Of a DNA stretch of 64,000 nt, positions 1 to 10,780 are shown one piece after another (position 1 is the first letter of the stretch; each line of letters opens with the position of its first letter). The notes beneath the pieces are model-generated. The model ran no database searches and had not been told where the DNA came from. It saw nothing but the letters and a program-made list of their open reading frames with translations. The DNA comes from Protea cynaroides (lineage: Eukaryota > Streptophyta > Magnoliopsida > Proteales > Proteaceae), in NCBI GenBank assembly GCA_028583415.1, contig CM053266.1:87178149-87242148 (forward strand), read 5' to 3'. The position numbers and the translations under genes were made by a program.

Positions 1-585
1 CCCCTGATACTCTACGACGTAATAGTTCTGCTAAGGTAATGGCGATACGACGATGCTAATGCACAAGACTTGAGTTAGAGATAGAGCTAAAGTGCTGAGA
101 CCTGCCAAAGGTTAACGTTTATTGACGTCCCCATCACACCTCCCCTGATATTCGCTCGCATCAAGTACACCAACCACACACATACATTCACAAGCATATT
201 CCTATCATCATCATCACCATCATGTTATAAACAATAAAGTAAATATGCATGAACAATTAATAGAAATATTGGATGACATGTTGAATGCACATACAAGCAT
301 ACACACATAAAATCAATATGGCATTGGACTCAAGAAATAAAAATAGTTTGTTATTAATCAATTAGTTTAGTGTCCTGTTTCCTCACCTTAGCTTGCTAAT
401 AAATCATCTTTCAAGATTTAAGATCAACTTTATATTGTTATTATATTGGTAGAAGACCTATCAAAGTCGATAGAATTTAATTAGAATTAATTTTGAATTT
501 AAAAACCATGCTGTTAACTGGGGGTCGGAGGTAGGGTCGGAGTAATGATCGACCCTGGGTGCGACCACCCCTATTCTGGACTTTC
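1..585 (-). repeat. LTR fragment, reverse orientation (Tekay-like LTR family, GGGGGTCGGA subfamily)
   Basis: This stretch reads as the reverse complement of the middle of the solo LTR at 39505-41771 (roughly its 40320-40900 part). Shared landmarks are the block with the motif TAGAGATAGAGCTAA, the CATCATCATCA tract, and the GGGGGTCGGAG motifs near 520-560. It stops abruptly near 585, where the same LTR family continues in the opposite orientation. The copy runs off the left edge of the window. There is no gene here. Confidence 0.85.
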
Positions 586-1160
586 ACACCCTGTGTATAG
601 AAGCGGGGTCAATAAACGTTAACCTTTGGCCACCTAAACCTTTCTATTGCGCATTGCAAACTTAAACCAGACCAAAGATATGAATTGACTGCATGCATAT
701 GTATTGTTGCATTGTTTTGTTTGCTCACTGAGCCATGATGTGTGCTCACCCCTTCGACGTCGAATATTTTTAGTTGATGATGCAGGTACTACCGTCGAAG
801 ATTATGTCAATGCTCTAGTGTACGGGCACGTGGCGGCAATGCTCCTCTTGCGAGTGCAACTCATGTGTATTCGATTAGATTTTTTGTTTTCTTTATTTGG
901 ATTTAATAAAGACATGTATTTGATATTTATTTATGTCTTAGTTGATACAGAATAATTTGCTATTTAAATATTAATATCACAGTAGATTTTTCAGTTCATT
1001 TACTATAAGACTTTCGCTATTATGTATTTACTCTGATTATGAATGTGGATGTATGAGGTTTAGATAAAACGGAATCCGCGTGTCCGAGATCCTGGTTGAA
1101 TCATTGGTTTGCTAGCGGTTCATCACACCATTCTGAAGTGTGCGGAATTGGGGTGTGACA
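586..1160 (+). repeat. LTR 3' end fragment, forward orientation
   Basis: This matches the last ~600 bp of the solo LTR at 39505-41771 and ends with the family terminus GGGGTGTGACA at 1160. It contains the perfect palindrome TTCGACGTCGAA (about 753-764) and one copy of the small LTR reading frame (starting at 704). Relative to the copy at 41290 that frame has lost about 29 nt after 840, so it shifts frame. The junction with the inverted piece at ~585 means this LTR is rearranged. Confidence 0.85.
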
Positions 1161-1373
1161 TATACCACCTTGCAAACTGACATTTTAAATCTGCAAGGAT
1201 TTAAATCACATCACATTGTAAATTTTAGTGAGTAAATTCTGAAAAGCAATAGAAAAATATTTATATTTCTATCAAGTGGCTGAAAATTAAAGCATGTACT
1301 AAGAAAAGCAGAGAATAAGCTAAAGGAAAACACTGAATAGTATAGAAATTCATCATTCAATGTTGTACTATAG

Positions 1374-1932
1374 GTGGTGCAACCCTTGACCCTAGCAAAT
1401 CCGTAAGTAATTCAACTCATCTCCTAGTAAACACCAAATAGAATCATTTCTTTTGCATTACATTGGTTGTCATCCCTGAAGCAAGAACTGATCTCATTTT
1501 CTATACTTTGTGCAAACGGTTGAGTGAGCAGGAGGATCTTATTGTTTGGATGAAAAACTGTAGCCCTTCCAACTTTTAGGAAGTTGTATGGGAAGATAGA
1601 GGTGGATCTCCAAGCAAATGACACTATACAAGTGACATTGCAGAACAACTACAACATTTACAGTTTTAATGGAGAGAAGAAAATTGTATTTTCCACCACT
1701 AGCTGGCTTGGGGGAAAGAACAACTTTCTTGGCATTGCATATCTCACAGTTGGTGGATTGTGCTTCTTTCTAGCCATGGTCTTCACTGTTATATATTTGT
1801 TCAAGCCAAGGTACCAATCCTTTCTATGCAGAGAATGCCTAATCCATTTATCACTGATGCTTGTGTTCTGTTTTCAGACGGCTTGGAGACCCTTCGTATT
1901 TGTCATGGAACAGTAATCCTGGAGGACATTAA
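1374..1932 (+). pseudogene. ALA-interacting subunit (ALIS, CDC50/LEM3 family), 3' exons, frameshifted
   Basis: ALIS proteins are the beta subunits of P4-type lipid flippases and are needed for their folding and exit from the ER. Three C-terminal exons can be traced: a 29-nt exon (1374-1402) followed by GTAAGT, an exon from about 1529 to 1810, and a last exon (1878-1932, TAA stop). A 67-nt intron separates the last two (GTACC...TTTTCAG). The translation shows the family blocks LSEQEDLIVWMK, LYGKIEVDLQ, TTSWLGGKNNFLGIAYLTVG, a C-terminal membrane segment (about 1715-1800) and the ending DPSYLSWNSNPGG. One extra A in the A-run at 1552-1556 shifts the frame between the VWMK block and the LYGKIE block. 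No upstream exons are visible before the LTR ending at 1160; they may lie outside the window. It is a gene fragment or pseudogene unless the extra A is a sequencing error. Confidence 0.8.
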
Positions 1933-3179
1933 AAAGGACTAAAAAGGACACTAAAATTTTTGGATTAAACAATGACAATACCAGTCCATTGACTTAATCC
2001 CCAAAATCCCCAAAAGGAAGCATCTTAAAAAATGGGGACGTCGTCTCTATTTAAAATAATTCATGGAGATTTTCCCACTGTAGGTTTTCAGTTGGGGCAG
2101 AATCCTTGATTCAGAGAATTCTGGATTCAAATCCTGAAACTAAGTATTTGAAGAACATAACCTACCATTTTTGAGACTGATGCCTAGCAAAATTTTCTCA
2201 TAGATGATTCACTGAATTTCCTAGGGAAAATCTGTAACAAGTTGAAATTTGAAACCCCCTATATGGAGTCAAAATATCACTAATTGTGATCACTAAAGTT
2301 GGGTAGGGTAGGAATCCAAGGATCAATCCAAATACCTGGAGAAGAATTTGTTGAGACGCCAAGCAGTGCTGAAGAAAACCCCGCGAAGAAGAAAACCTAC
2401 GAGAAGACCTGGACTTTGAACTCGCCAAGCAGTGCTAAAGAAATACCCAGAGAAGAAATACCCGAAGAGAAGACAGACCCTTCGTTGAGAAGAAATACCA
2501 GCTGAAAAGTAAGATCCTTCGTTGTTCTGTAAGAGCATTATTGTTCAATCAAAGTATTCTACGGTTTAAGATGAAGGAAGAAATGGAGGAATAAGAGGCA
2601 TACCTGGAGAAGAAACTCTGAGATGCCAAGCCGTGTAAAAGAAAACATAGAAGAAAATGGAAGAGACTATGAGCCGCCAAGCCATGGAGAAGAAAACGAA
2701 AGTGAAGAGAAGAAAAGGAATACAGTAGAAGAAAACCTTTTAGTCATTTTACCCTTTGTAAGGGTATTTTCATCTTAAAAAAAGTGAACCTCTGTCGTTA
2801 AGTTGAAACTTAAGGTAGGGGTGAGATTGTGTGATAGCATCATTATAGGGGTATTCTGTGTAACTTTAGAAAAAACAGAGTAGTGTTGTGTAATTTCACT
2901 ACAGTAGAGGGGGTGTCTGTGTAATTTACCCTAAAATAAAAAATAAAAACTTTTTACTGTAATTAAAATACCCGTGACCCCCACTATTTATAGACATGTT
3001 CTGCACTTACATAATTGAGGTTTGTCAACATGGGACCGAGCCTCGGGTCTCAACACGTTGTTTCTTAGTACCTAGATTCCAGTTTTCGTTAAAAGGTCTA
3101 AACCTCTGCCTATATATATGTATAGAGTATGTTGATACTTCATATGATAGTGTGTGTTGATACTTTATATGATAGATTC
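1933..3179. other. Unassigned, with imperfect short repeats and a minus-strand TATA-like box
   Basis: No gene is recognisable. Between about 2320 and 2720 a unit recurs four times in degenerate form, with GCCAAGC followed by GTG or ATG and then AAAGAAA-rich sequence. On the minus strand it reads as a CT-rich leader. A canonical CTATAAATAG lies on the minus strand at about 2982-2993, upstream of that leader, which looks like a decayed transposon or retroelement promoter. The short open frames here are low-complexity shadows. Confidence 0.4.
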
Positions 3180-4140
3180 TATCATATTTTTCTGAAGCAA
3201 GCACATGGTATGTAGTTTATGCCACTGATGGGAATAGATATGAGAAAGAGTTGAGTTAGGGGAAACATCCTCTCCTGTTGCGGTATCAATAGGAGAGGAA
3301 CCCGTCGAGGTTGGATGAGCAGACAGCTAAAGCAGGAATCATCTAAGGGTTGCAATTGTTTGGGAGTAAAATAAGGAATCGAAATATGGAAACACTGAAT
3401 TCTTCTTCCAACAATGCAGGTTTCTTCCACCTTCTCCGACCGATTCACAATTCTTCCTTAGGTTTTAGTAGAAGAAAATGAAATCAAAAGGAAAAGGGAA
3501 AAGAAAAAGAAGAATAGGAGAGGGAGAGAGAGGTTTCAAAATTTTGTTTGTAAAATTCGGTTTGTTTCAAGGGTTCGAACAAATAAGTTCATTAAGGAAT
3601 TCAGAAAAGAAAAGGAAGAGTAGCGAAAACCTAAAAATCAGAAACGGGGTTTTTACCTTTCCTATATCTTTCTCCTTTCCTCGTTTTTTGGCATCGTAAT
3701 ATGCTAATTTTGAACATAATGCATCGTGTGCTTTTATGTTTTGAGTGATGTTTTGTTCTTACTGTGAAGGGGAAATCCCAAGAACTGATGATGGTGGCGT
3801 TTCTCGCATCGACATTACAAACAAAGGCAAGGATGGTTTAGAAGTAACAGAGACAAAGGAACAGGAGGGGAAATGGGCCTTTGGAATTCAAGGAAGTTGC
3901 AAAGGTGAAGACCCAGGTGGTGTTAGGGTTCAAGTATTAATTCACCATCTTTACTTCTTAGGATGAAGTTCCCAAGACTTACGATGTTGTCAACGTTAGG
4001 AAGCCATGGGTTCATCGAGAAAGAGGAGAAAGAAACAAGAGAGAGGAGAAACACCAAAGAAGGAGATTAAAAACATACCTGTGGAGAAGCATCCAGAGTA
4101 GAGAAAAAGAAGAAGAAATTTGGTTTTTTTATTTTCTCTC
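3180..4140. other. Unassigned AT- and purine-rich sequence
   Basis: I see no recognisable coding sequence. Open frames such as the one at 3478-3699 are rich in Lys, Arg and Glu because the DNA is purine-rich. In viral orientation this stretch lies downstream of the pararetroviral primer-binding site at 4202, so part of it may be decayed viral leader or ORF1 sequence. I cannot support that from motifs. Confidence 0.3.
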
Positions 4141-4201
4141 ACGACTTGATTCTGTGTAACCTCATTTGCCCTCCCTTGTCATACAGTTCTTCAAGCTTCA
4201 A

Positions 4202-4214
4202 AGGCTCTGATACC
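4202..4214 (-). promoter_or_regulatory. Candidate tRNA-iMet primer-binding site of the endogenous pararetrovirus
   Basis: The minus strand reads TGGTATCAGAGCC, an exact match to the complement of the initiator tRNA-Met 3' end. Caulimovirids use it to prime minus-strand DNA synthesis. It lies downstream of viral ORF2 (which ends at 5262). A CT-rich leader with three degenerate repeats (4225-4345) and a TATA-like CTACAAATAGG on the minus strand (about 4365-4375) precede it. That is the order expected for the viral intergenic region. Confidence 0.6.
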
Positions 4215-4224
4215 ATATACAAAG

Positions 4225-4345
4225 AGAAAGCTTACAAGAGAGAAAAGAGAGGGAGAAAGACCTTACAAGAGAAGGGAGAGAGAAGAAGAGACGGAGAGAA
4301 ACCTTACAAGAGAAGGGAGAGAGAGGAAGAAAGGAAGGCATGCCC
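4225..4345. repeat. Short GA-rich tandem repeat in the viral leader region
   Basis: The unit CTTACAAGAGA(A)GGGAGAGAGA occurs about three times (starting near 4229, 4261 and 4309). On the viral (minus) strand it is a CT-rich leader. The Lys/Arg/Glu-rich frame across it is a composition artefact. Confidence 0.7.
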
Positions 4346-4379
4346 TCAAAAGGAAGGGGTAGAGGCCTATTTGTAGAAA

Positions 4380-5261
4380 AAGTCATGTGTTCACTATTTG
4401 GTTAATAGTGATATTTGAATAGTGCTTTTTAAAATAGTATTTTTCGGTGGTACTATTCACTAATACAGTAACGTGAACAATAATTACTGCACTAGTAACT
4501 TAAACAATGTTTACTACTACAATAACTTGCTACAATATTTATTGCTTGAAATGACCAGGGATGTCGTATGCTGGATTTTTAGCACATAGCCTTTTGACAG
4601 GTTTTCATGCTAACGTGTGCAGTTGGTCACTATCCCGAGACTTATTTTGTTAGCAGGTACCTCATGTGCTGGGTTTGTTGTCAGGTTCAAACATGAAGGT
4701 GTCAGTGCTATCTCCCAGATTGAGAAACATCCTTTCTAATCAACGCTGATCCAAGATTTCTTTAGTTTCAAGTAGAAACTCAAAAGGAACATCGAGAAGG
4801 TTGAGTTTGATGAATTGCTCCAACCGTGTGTGTGCCTCGCTTTCTTGCTGAGGAGTAATCTGGTAGTTGGTGTTCATATTTATACAAAATACTCTTTATC
4901 CATTAATGATTTGAAAGTCAAAAAGTTGGGCCGACTGTGCTGCATCGTGGAGTTCAACGAGCGAGTTGATGTAGAATTGCTTGGCTCTAATTTGTCAGGC
5001 AATTTGTAATGCTTCGTCAGCTTCAATTTGAAAAAGGCCAATGAGATCTATGTCTACTAGTCTGGTTAATGTCCAGATTTGGTAAGGGGCGAAAAACCTT
5101 TCTCGTTTCTGCTAGCCAACGGTTCCAAAAATGTTAAGCTCTAAATAATGATTAAATTTTTAAGTTCCAACAACATGATAAATCATGGCTTTGATCATAT
5201 TAGGAAAATACTATATTAAATTGAAACTGTTATTTTTGAAAAAGACTTTAGATACTAATCC
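4380..5261 (-). other. Viral intergenic region, non-coding
   Basis: This AT-rich sequence lies between the end of pararetroviral ORF2 and the candidate promoter and PBS. Around 4430-4560 there are many imperfect copies of TACTATT/AATAGT that could fold back on one another. No gene is seen. The assignment rests on its position alone. Confidence 0.4.
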
Positions 5262-6165
5262 TCAAGAAAATGTTGTTTCATCCCAAGGGTATAGCTCTAA
5301 GTAAAAACATAGACGCATATGTTTGTATTTATTTTCAAATATTCTTTTAAAGTATTGGGTTAAAATATTATTAAAAATAGTATATTGTTCTTCATCGCAG
5401 ATTGATTTAATCCGGTTGAAGATGTCAATTAGGAGAATATTCTTACTTTTTTCATTTAGACAAATGCATTTTATTTTATGAAAAACATTGTCACAAGAAT
5501 AAGGTGGTTCTATATATTTTGCTATTTGCAAAAACATGTTGATTTTGTCGAGGTCAAAATCGTCATTCCAGTTCATTTGATTAATGATACCAAGAATGAG
5601 TTTTTGAAATTCTTTCTATTTAAAACAATATTGGACTAGCATGTTAGAAATAGCACTTAAATGTTTGCGAAACAGTTTTTTCAGTTCCTTGACATGTGCT
5701 TTTTAGGCTCCATTAATTTCATTGTAAAATACTTTTGCAATTCCTAGGTTAAAGAAATCAGCCACATTGGTTTTGGGCAAAGGCTCAGGGGTTAAGGCCT
5801 TTAAAACTTGGGAATATAAAATCTTTAGAGAAGGGGTTGCCTAAGGATTCTGAGAATATCCTCCCATAAGATGTCCTTGAGATGTCTGGAGATGTTGAAT
5901 CTGGACTACAATTTTAACACCATATTTGAATTGTTGTGGGATATTGACCCCCAAAATGTTGAGTATAAGTAGGGACAAAATATCCAAGATTTTGTGGATA
6001 ATTTCTAAGAATTTCTTGATTTAGAGAGTCTGAATCAGTGATTCTGATGTCACCTTTTTTGGGAGTGGGAAAGAATGATAGCTTCCCTTTTTTGGGTTTG
6101 GCTGGTTGAACCAATGATTTTTTACCACAACTCTTATCAAATTTATCTGAAGGTTTACCAGACAT
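5262..6165 (-). pseudogene. Endogenous caulimovirid ORF2, decayed
   Basis: The frame opens with an ATG at 6165, only 14 nt after the stop of the polyprotein ORF (6180-6182), and reads a Lys-rich basic N-terminus. It is broken by stops and frame changes between about 5580 and 5914, then continues in an open segment 5262-5576. The two open segments are 83 and 104 codons. A second ORF of unknown function directly behind a movement/coat/protease/RT polyprotein is the layout of florendoviruses, a genus known mainly as integrated copies in angiosperms. The function of ORF2 is not known. The assignment rests on position and layout, not on a motif. Confidence 0.6.
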
Positions 6166-7160
6166 GTTGAATCAAATTATCAACTTTTGTTAGTCGAAAC
6201 AACTTCTGGTTCTCTGCTAAGAAAATCAGCCAAGACATTGTTAGTACCTTTAATATATTCAGTTTCAAAAGGAATTGACTTACAAAATTAAACCAATTTA
6301 TTCTTAGAGGATTTTCTTCTTGTTTTTTGGATTTAAGAAAATCTTTAACAGCTTAATTATTTGTCTGTATTAAAAATTTATCAGATGCTAAATAAATCTT
6401 AAACTTTTTTAGTTCATTTATTAAAGCTAAATTATTTTTTTTCATAAATAATATAATTAATTTCTATAAATTTGAATTTGCCAAAATTATAACCCCACTT
6501 TAATTTTTGGATCTTTTAATGGTGCATTTGAAAACACCTTCCCAATGTTCATTTGAGGCTTCAGTCTTAAGGATCATGTAGTTTTCTATTTTAGGAAAGT
6601 ATAGAGGGGGTAGATTTTTAATTTCTTCTTTAAGGGACTAAATAACAATGGTTTTGTTAGAAGTTCACTCAAATGGTTGATCTTTTTTTTGCAATCTTTG
6701 CAAGTGTTTCTCTTTTTTAGAGATATCTTTAATAAAATATTGACCATAATTAAGAATTCCTAAGAAACTTTGTAGTTGTTTTTTATTTACTAATGTGTCA
6801 AGAAACTCTTTTAATTCAACAAAAATATAATCTTGTAATTGAATACCATAAGGATTAAGGATTAATTTGTCAAGAAACTCTTTTTCTACTTCAATTTTCT
6901 TTGGAGAAAGAATTATTCCATGTTTTTGAAATAAATTAGTTATAATTTTAAGGTTTTTTTTTGTGTTCTTCTCTATTTTTAGGGAAAACTAATATATCAT
7001 CAATACAAACTACACAAAAGCCTAGATTATAAAAGATATTTTCCATCCATCTTTGAAAGATTTGTGGAGCATTACACAAGCCAAAGGGCATAACAGTCCA
7101 TTGGTAGTGTTTGTAATAAGGTGTGCCACCCACGAAATGGTTTTTGGGATGGAATCAAGA

Positions 7161-7161
<1 letters not shown>

Positions 7162-7198
<37 letters not shown>
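7162..7198. repeat. Poly-C run of 37 nt
   Basis: An uninterrupted run of 37 C residues on the plus strand (G on the viral strand) lies inside the RT domain. It marks one edge of a non-viral insertion. Runs this long are rare and unstable, so the exact length is not reliable. Confidence 0.95.
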
Positions 7199-7398
7199 AG
7201 GCAAAAAAGGCCGCCTTGATAGAAATACATCTACTCTCCCCTTCCCTCTCTAAGTCACAAATGAATGCTTTGGGATATTTAAAGGGACTGCTTGTCCCGA
7301 CGGACCCCTATTCGGGCCCACCTCGAAGAAAGCTCTACCTCTTTTCCCTTAACCCCATATGCTCGAGCCGATTGAAATAGCCGTTACATCTCTGATTT
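7199..7398. other. Non-viral insertion inside the viral RT
   Basis: About 200 bp with higher GC content than the AT-rich virus sits between two RT segments, directly after the poly-C run. It includes a short open frame at 7263-7379. Its composition, and the run of unusual words such as CCCGACGGACCCC and GGGCCCACC, suggest organelle DNA or another foreign patch. I do not recognise its source. RT sequence that should join the two sides (the palm core before the IDD block) appears to be missing. Confidence 0.5.
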
Positions 7399-9580
7399 TG
7401 TTAATCAGAATATTTTTTTTCTAAGAATCAAATAGCCATCAAATATTAGATACTTGTTTAAGCTCTTAAATTGATTACCATTCTAGCCTTTCATTTTTTT
7501 TTTATTTCAGTGTAATTTCTTACTAGAAATGCTGGACAAGAATGGGATGTGGGTTTAATAAGCCCTTTATCTAACAACCCTTTTAGTTGATTGTCAAATT
7601 CTTGGATATTGGAGTGTATAGATAATAAGATTAACTCTAATGACCTTGGTTAGATCATTAAGTTTTAATAAACAATATCTAAGATATCTTTCCCATAATT
7701 GCAGAGGATTTTTACTAATTTTTTTTTTAATTTAGGAAACATCCAATGTGTTTCATCAAGAGTTAATACTTGATGAGGTATATGAGTGAAACCTGTTTCA
7801 CATTTATGAATATGATTTGAAAAAATATGAATTTTTACCCTTTTATCAGTAGTCATAATGATATTACATTTATGCCATTCCATTGGAAGGTATAATCGTG
7901 TAAAGTTGTTTTCTAAGATGAAATCTCCATGCATGATTGCAGAAACAGAGGATTTTAGAAATAACAAAATTTTCATTTTTTAAAATAACAGCTATGATTT
8001 TAACCTTATATTCTAAATATGTGGGATGCCCATCAATTCTAATAGTTGGAATTAGTGTTTTCATCTTTATCCACTATTCAATGGGTAAAGCCCACCATCT
8101 ACCACAGTATGTTGTGGCTCCCGTATCAAGCAACACATCCAAACTATATGGTCTACAATTTGGGAAGTGAAATTTTACTTTTACATATAAATATTTTTTC
8201 TTACTTTGTTTTGTAGAAAAAATATATTCGTCATTGTCTATAAATGTTTGATGATAAATTGCTACGGTTTTAGCTTCTTCATTATCACCAATGATTCCTT
8301 TGTCTTTAGAGGAGTGAGATTTTGTTCTTAACCTTATAGGTATCTAAACAATCTTTGTTCCAATGGATTTTGGTTCCACTATTTTTAAAGGTATAGAACA
8401 TTTCTGTTGTTCAGAAAAATTGTGCTTGGTTAAAATTTTTTGTTGCTTAGAAAATTGACGTTGAAAGTAAAGATTTTTTTTCTTGATACTACTATTTCTA
8501 GAGTGGGACATTTTCTTTCTTCCATAGTAATCACATCATCTATTTGGTAGACTAAGGTCATGCCAATTAATTAAGCGAGGCTGAATTTAGATTTCAAAAT
8601 GTTTGGGTTCCAAGATCTCAACTATTCGCTTGTCAATTGGCTTAATGAAGGTTTTAGCAATATTAGTCAACTCATAAATAACTGTCAATGAAATTGTTAA
8701 GTTTCTGCTATTTGATTTCATTCCTAGTCCTTCTGTTTTTATACGTAGAAGTAGGGTGTCTTCTATGTTGGGGTCTGTGATAGAATAAAATAATTAGGTT
8801 TTACCCTAAACCAAATGTATCTGACACAAGATTGGAATATATTCCTCCTATCAAGGCTGATGCGGGATTCTCGACGAACCTTTTATTAAAGAGAAATGCT
8901 ATGATAGAGGTGTTAATATCTTGCCAGAACAAAGCAGTAATTTAAATTTGAATTACTCTGATATGAATATATCGGATATGATGGTGTTTTTTTTACACAA
9001 TTTCATGATTTTCTCTTTGTTAAAAGTTTAATCTCAATTTTTGAGTTCTCAATGAGTCGAGCAGTGGTGTTTCCACTAGCTTGCTCAAAATATCTAATTG
9101 ACCAAAAAGGTAATCTAGATAACCTATAAACTTTTTCTTCTCTAATATTTTTATGTTTCTTATATTTAGAAAAATCAACAATCATATCTTCCTGGATATA
9201 GTTGGATAGTCAGACCTGATCTGCTTCCTCAGGTGGGGCTTGTTCAAAACATTCACCAAGATTAATTGTATCTTGGCCATTAGATGAAGAAGGAACATCT
9301 AATGTTTTGAATTCAAATCTGAATCTGAAAATGAACAGAATCAGTTTCGCTTCCTAACTAATAAAGTATTTCAAAAGAGTCAGTGATATCGGTCCTGAAA
9401 ACAATTTCAAGATTTTTTTTTGATCTCTAATTGTTTTACCATTTGCAGGCACCTTTATTTTTTTGAGGACATTTATTAGCATAATGTCATTCTTCATTAC
9501 ATGCATAACTACGGCAGGTTTTAGCTTTGTTGTTTGGGTTGGATTTTTTAACATATTTTTTATGTTTAGAAAATCTATTG

Positions 9581-10330
9581 TGAGTGAGTGGCCCACATGC
9601 CACTTTGATTAATTTATGGTATCCCGTTAGGTTAGTTATGAGCGTTGGATCTGAGTGACATGTGGCACCCAGATCACCGTCCATCCTTGATGGGAGGAGA
9701 CGGTTGGTCTATAAATATTAATGGGTCTGGGAATAAAGTTAGTGCACAAAAATCCTTCCCTCTCTTCTCTTTTGATCATAGACAAAAGGCGTGAATCGAA
9801 AGAGTGCATCGAGGACTACAATGGTTGAATAGACAATGGCTCGAAGAGAATACACTGGAAGTATTTATTTTCCACATTAACCTTCGGTATAGATGGTAGA
9901 AATTCTTACATTATGGTATAGTGGAATTTTGGCTGCCCATCCACCGATTTGATACATTAAAGAATCAGATTTGAATGAATAACAAAAGAAATTATTTTTT
10001 TTCTTCCGGTTTTGGGCGGCCAACAGCCAGCAAGGTAGTCGCAGGCCAGCAGGCGTGCACTAGTAGGCATAAGGACCAGAGCAGCACCGTTGGCCGTGCT
10101 AGGCGCAGCAGGCCAGCCCGCAAGGGCCAACCAGCCGCAGCCATGCACAGCCAGCAGGCTGCCGCAGCCAACTCGCAAGAATGCATGGGATTTTCATCCC
10201 TTTTCTCCATTTGTTTCTAGCCGTTCAGGCATTGTGATGGTGGCTGGCGTCTTTGCCTGCATCTCTGGGAGTGTTGGATATCTTGGTGCCACCGTTGCAA
10301 GGTTCGGCAGTTTCTAAACAGAGAAAAGAA
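9581..10330 (+). other. LTR-like leader with TATA box, followed by a GC-rich patch
   Basis: The viral sequence ends near 9590. A canonical CTATAAATATT follows at 9709-9719, and then an AT-rich leader resembling copia LTR and 5' leader sequence. This fits the copia gag fragment on the same strand at 11809, but I find no PBS and cannot fix LTR ends. At about 10008-10190 the DNA is GC-rich and repetitive in GCCAGCAGGC-like words, so the open frames there on both strands are artefacts. Confidence 0.35.
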
Positions 10331-10780
10331 TGTAAAATCATAAGGATGGCAACATTTGTAAATTCAATGGAATCTTTGGTTAAATCTAAAGAAATTAGGG
10401 TTTGTAATCGGTTTAGTTTGGATTTGGTTTGACCCGGTTTAAGAAATCGAACCGGATAAAGGCCATTCCTGGTCTCGGGTTAACCAAAACCAACCCGATT
10501 GTCTTATCCAGGTCGTTCGCAACCCGTCCCATTTGTTTTCGGATGTACCCATGACCCGACCCAACATCTTACATGGGTTAACCCGAGATCTGATACGAGT
10601 ACCCATATGGTTTAACCCGAAAACCCAGTGACCCTAAAATAGATCCGAGTTGGTTGAACCAAGGAGGTTGGCCTAGGTTGAACCTTCTTGATTTGTTTTG
10701 GTTCGGTTTGACCCAAACCAGGCCTGACCGTAAATAATTCTGTTAATGGTGATAATTAGTCTTTTTGAATTATTTTTTAC
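10331..10780. other. Unassigned spacer rich in AACCCG/CGGGTT words
   Basis: No gene is visible. Words such as AACCCGA, GGTTTGACCCGG and their complements recur irregularly from about 10420 to 10730, giving weak inverted-repeat character. Confidence 0.4.

Larger units (their letters stand above)
6180..9590 (-). pseudogene. Endogenous caulimovirid polyprotein ORF1 (coat zinc knuckle, protease, RT, RNase H), decayed
   Basis: Reading on the minus strand from 9590 down, the domain order is as follows. A Cys/His zinc knuckle typical of caulimovirid coat proteins lies at about 9450-9515, with an in-frame stop inside it. An aspartic protease with the active-site motif DTGAT is at about 8112-8127. 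The reverse transcriptase start is at about 7400-7620, with its catalytic IDD at about 6990-7010. The RNase H end carries LADFLSRE just before the stop at 6180-6182. Stops and frameshifts are scattered throughout. The RT is interrupted between about 7162 and 7398. The movement-protein end is missing beyond 9590. This is a dead integrated copy. Assignment to caulimovirids is strong; a florendovirus- or petuvirus-like genus is inference. Confidence 0.82.

Noticed and set aside
1584..1942. The second plus-strand frame at 1760-1942 as a separate gene
   Set aside because: It reads through the 67-nt intron and last exon of the ALIS fragment in the wrong frame.
7022..7380. Frames with Gly or Pro runs
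   Set aside because: They come from the 37-nt poly-C run; the surrounding sequence is RT on the minus strand.
9957..10317. Overlapping open frames on both strands
   Set aside because: Caused by a GC-rich repetitive patch; no conserved protein block is seen in any frame.
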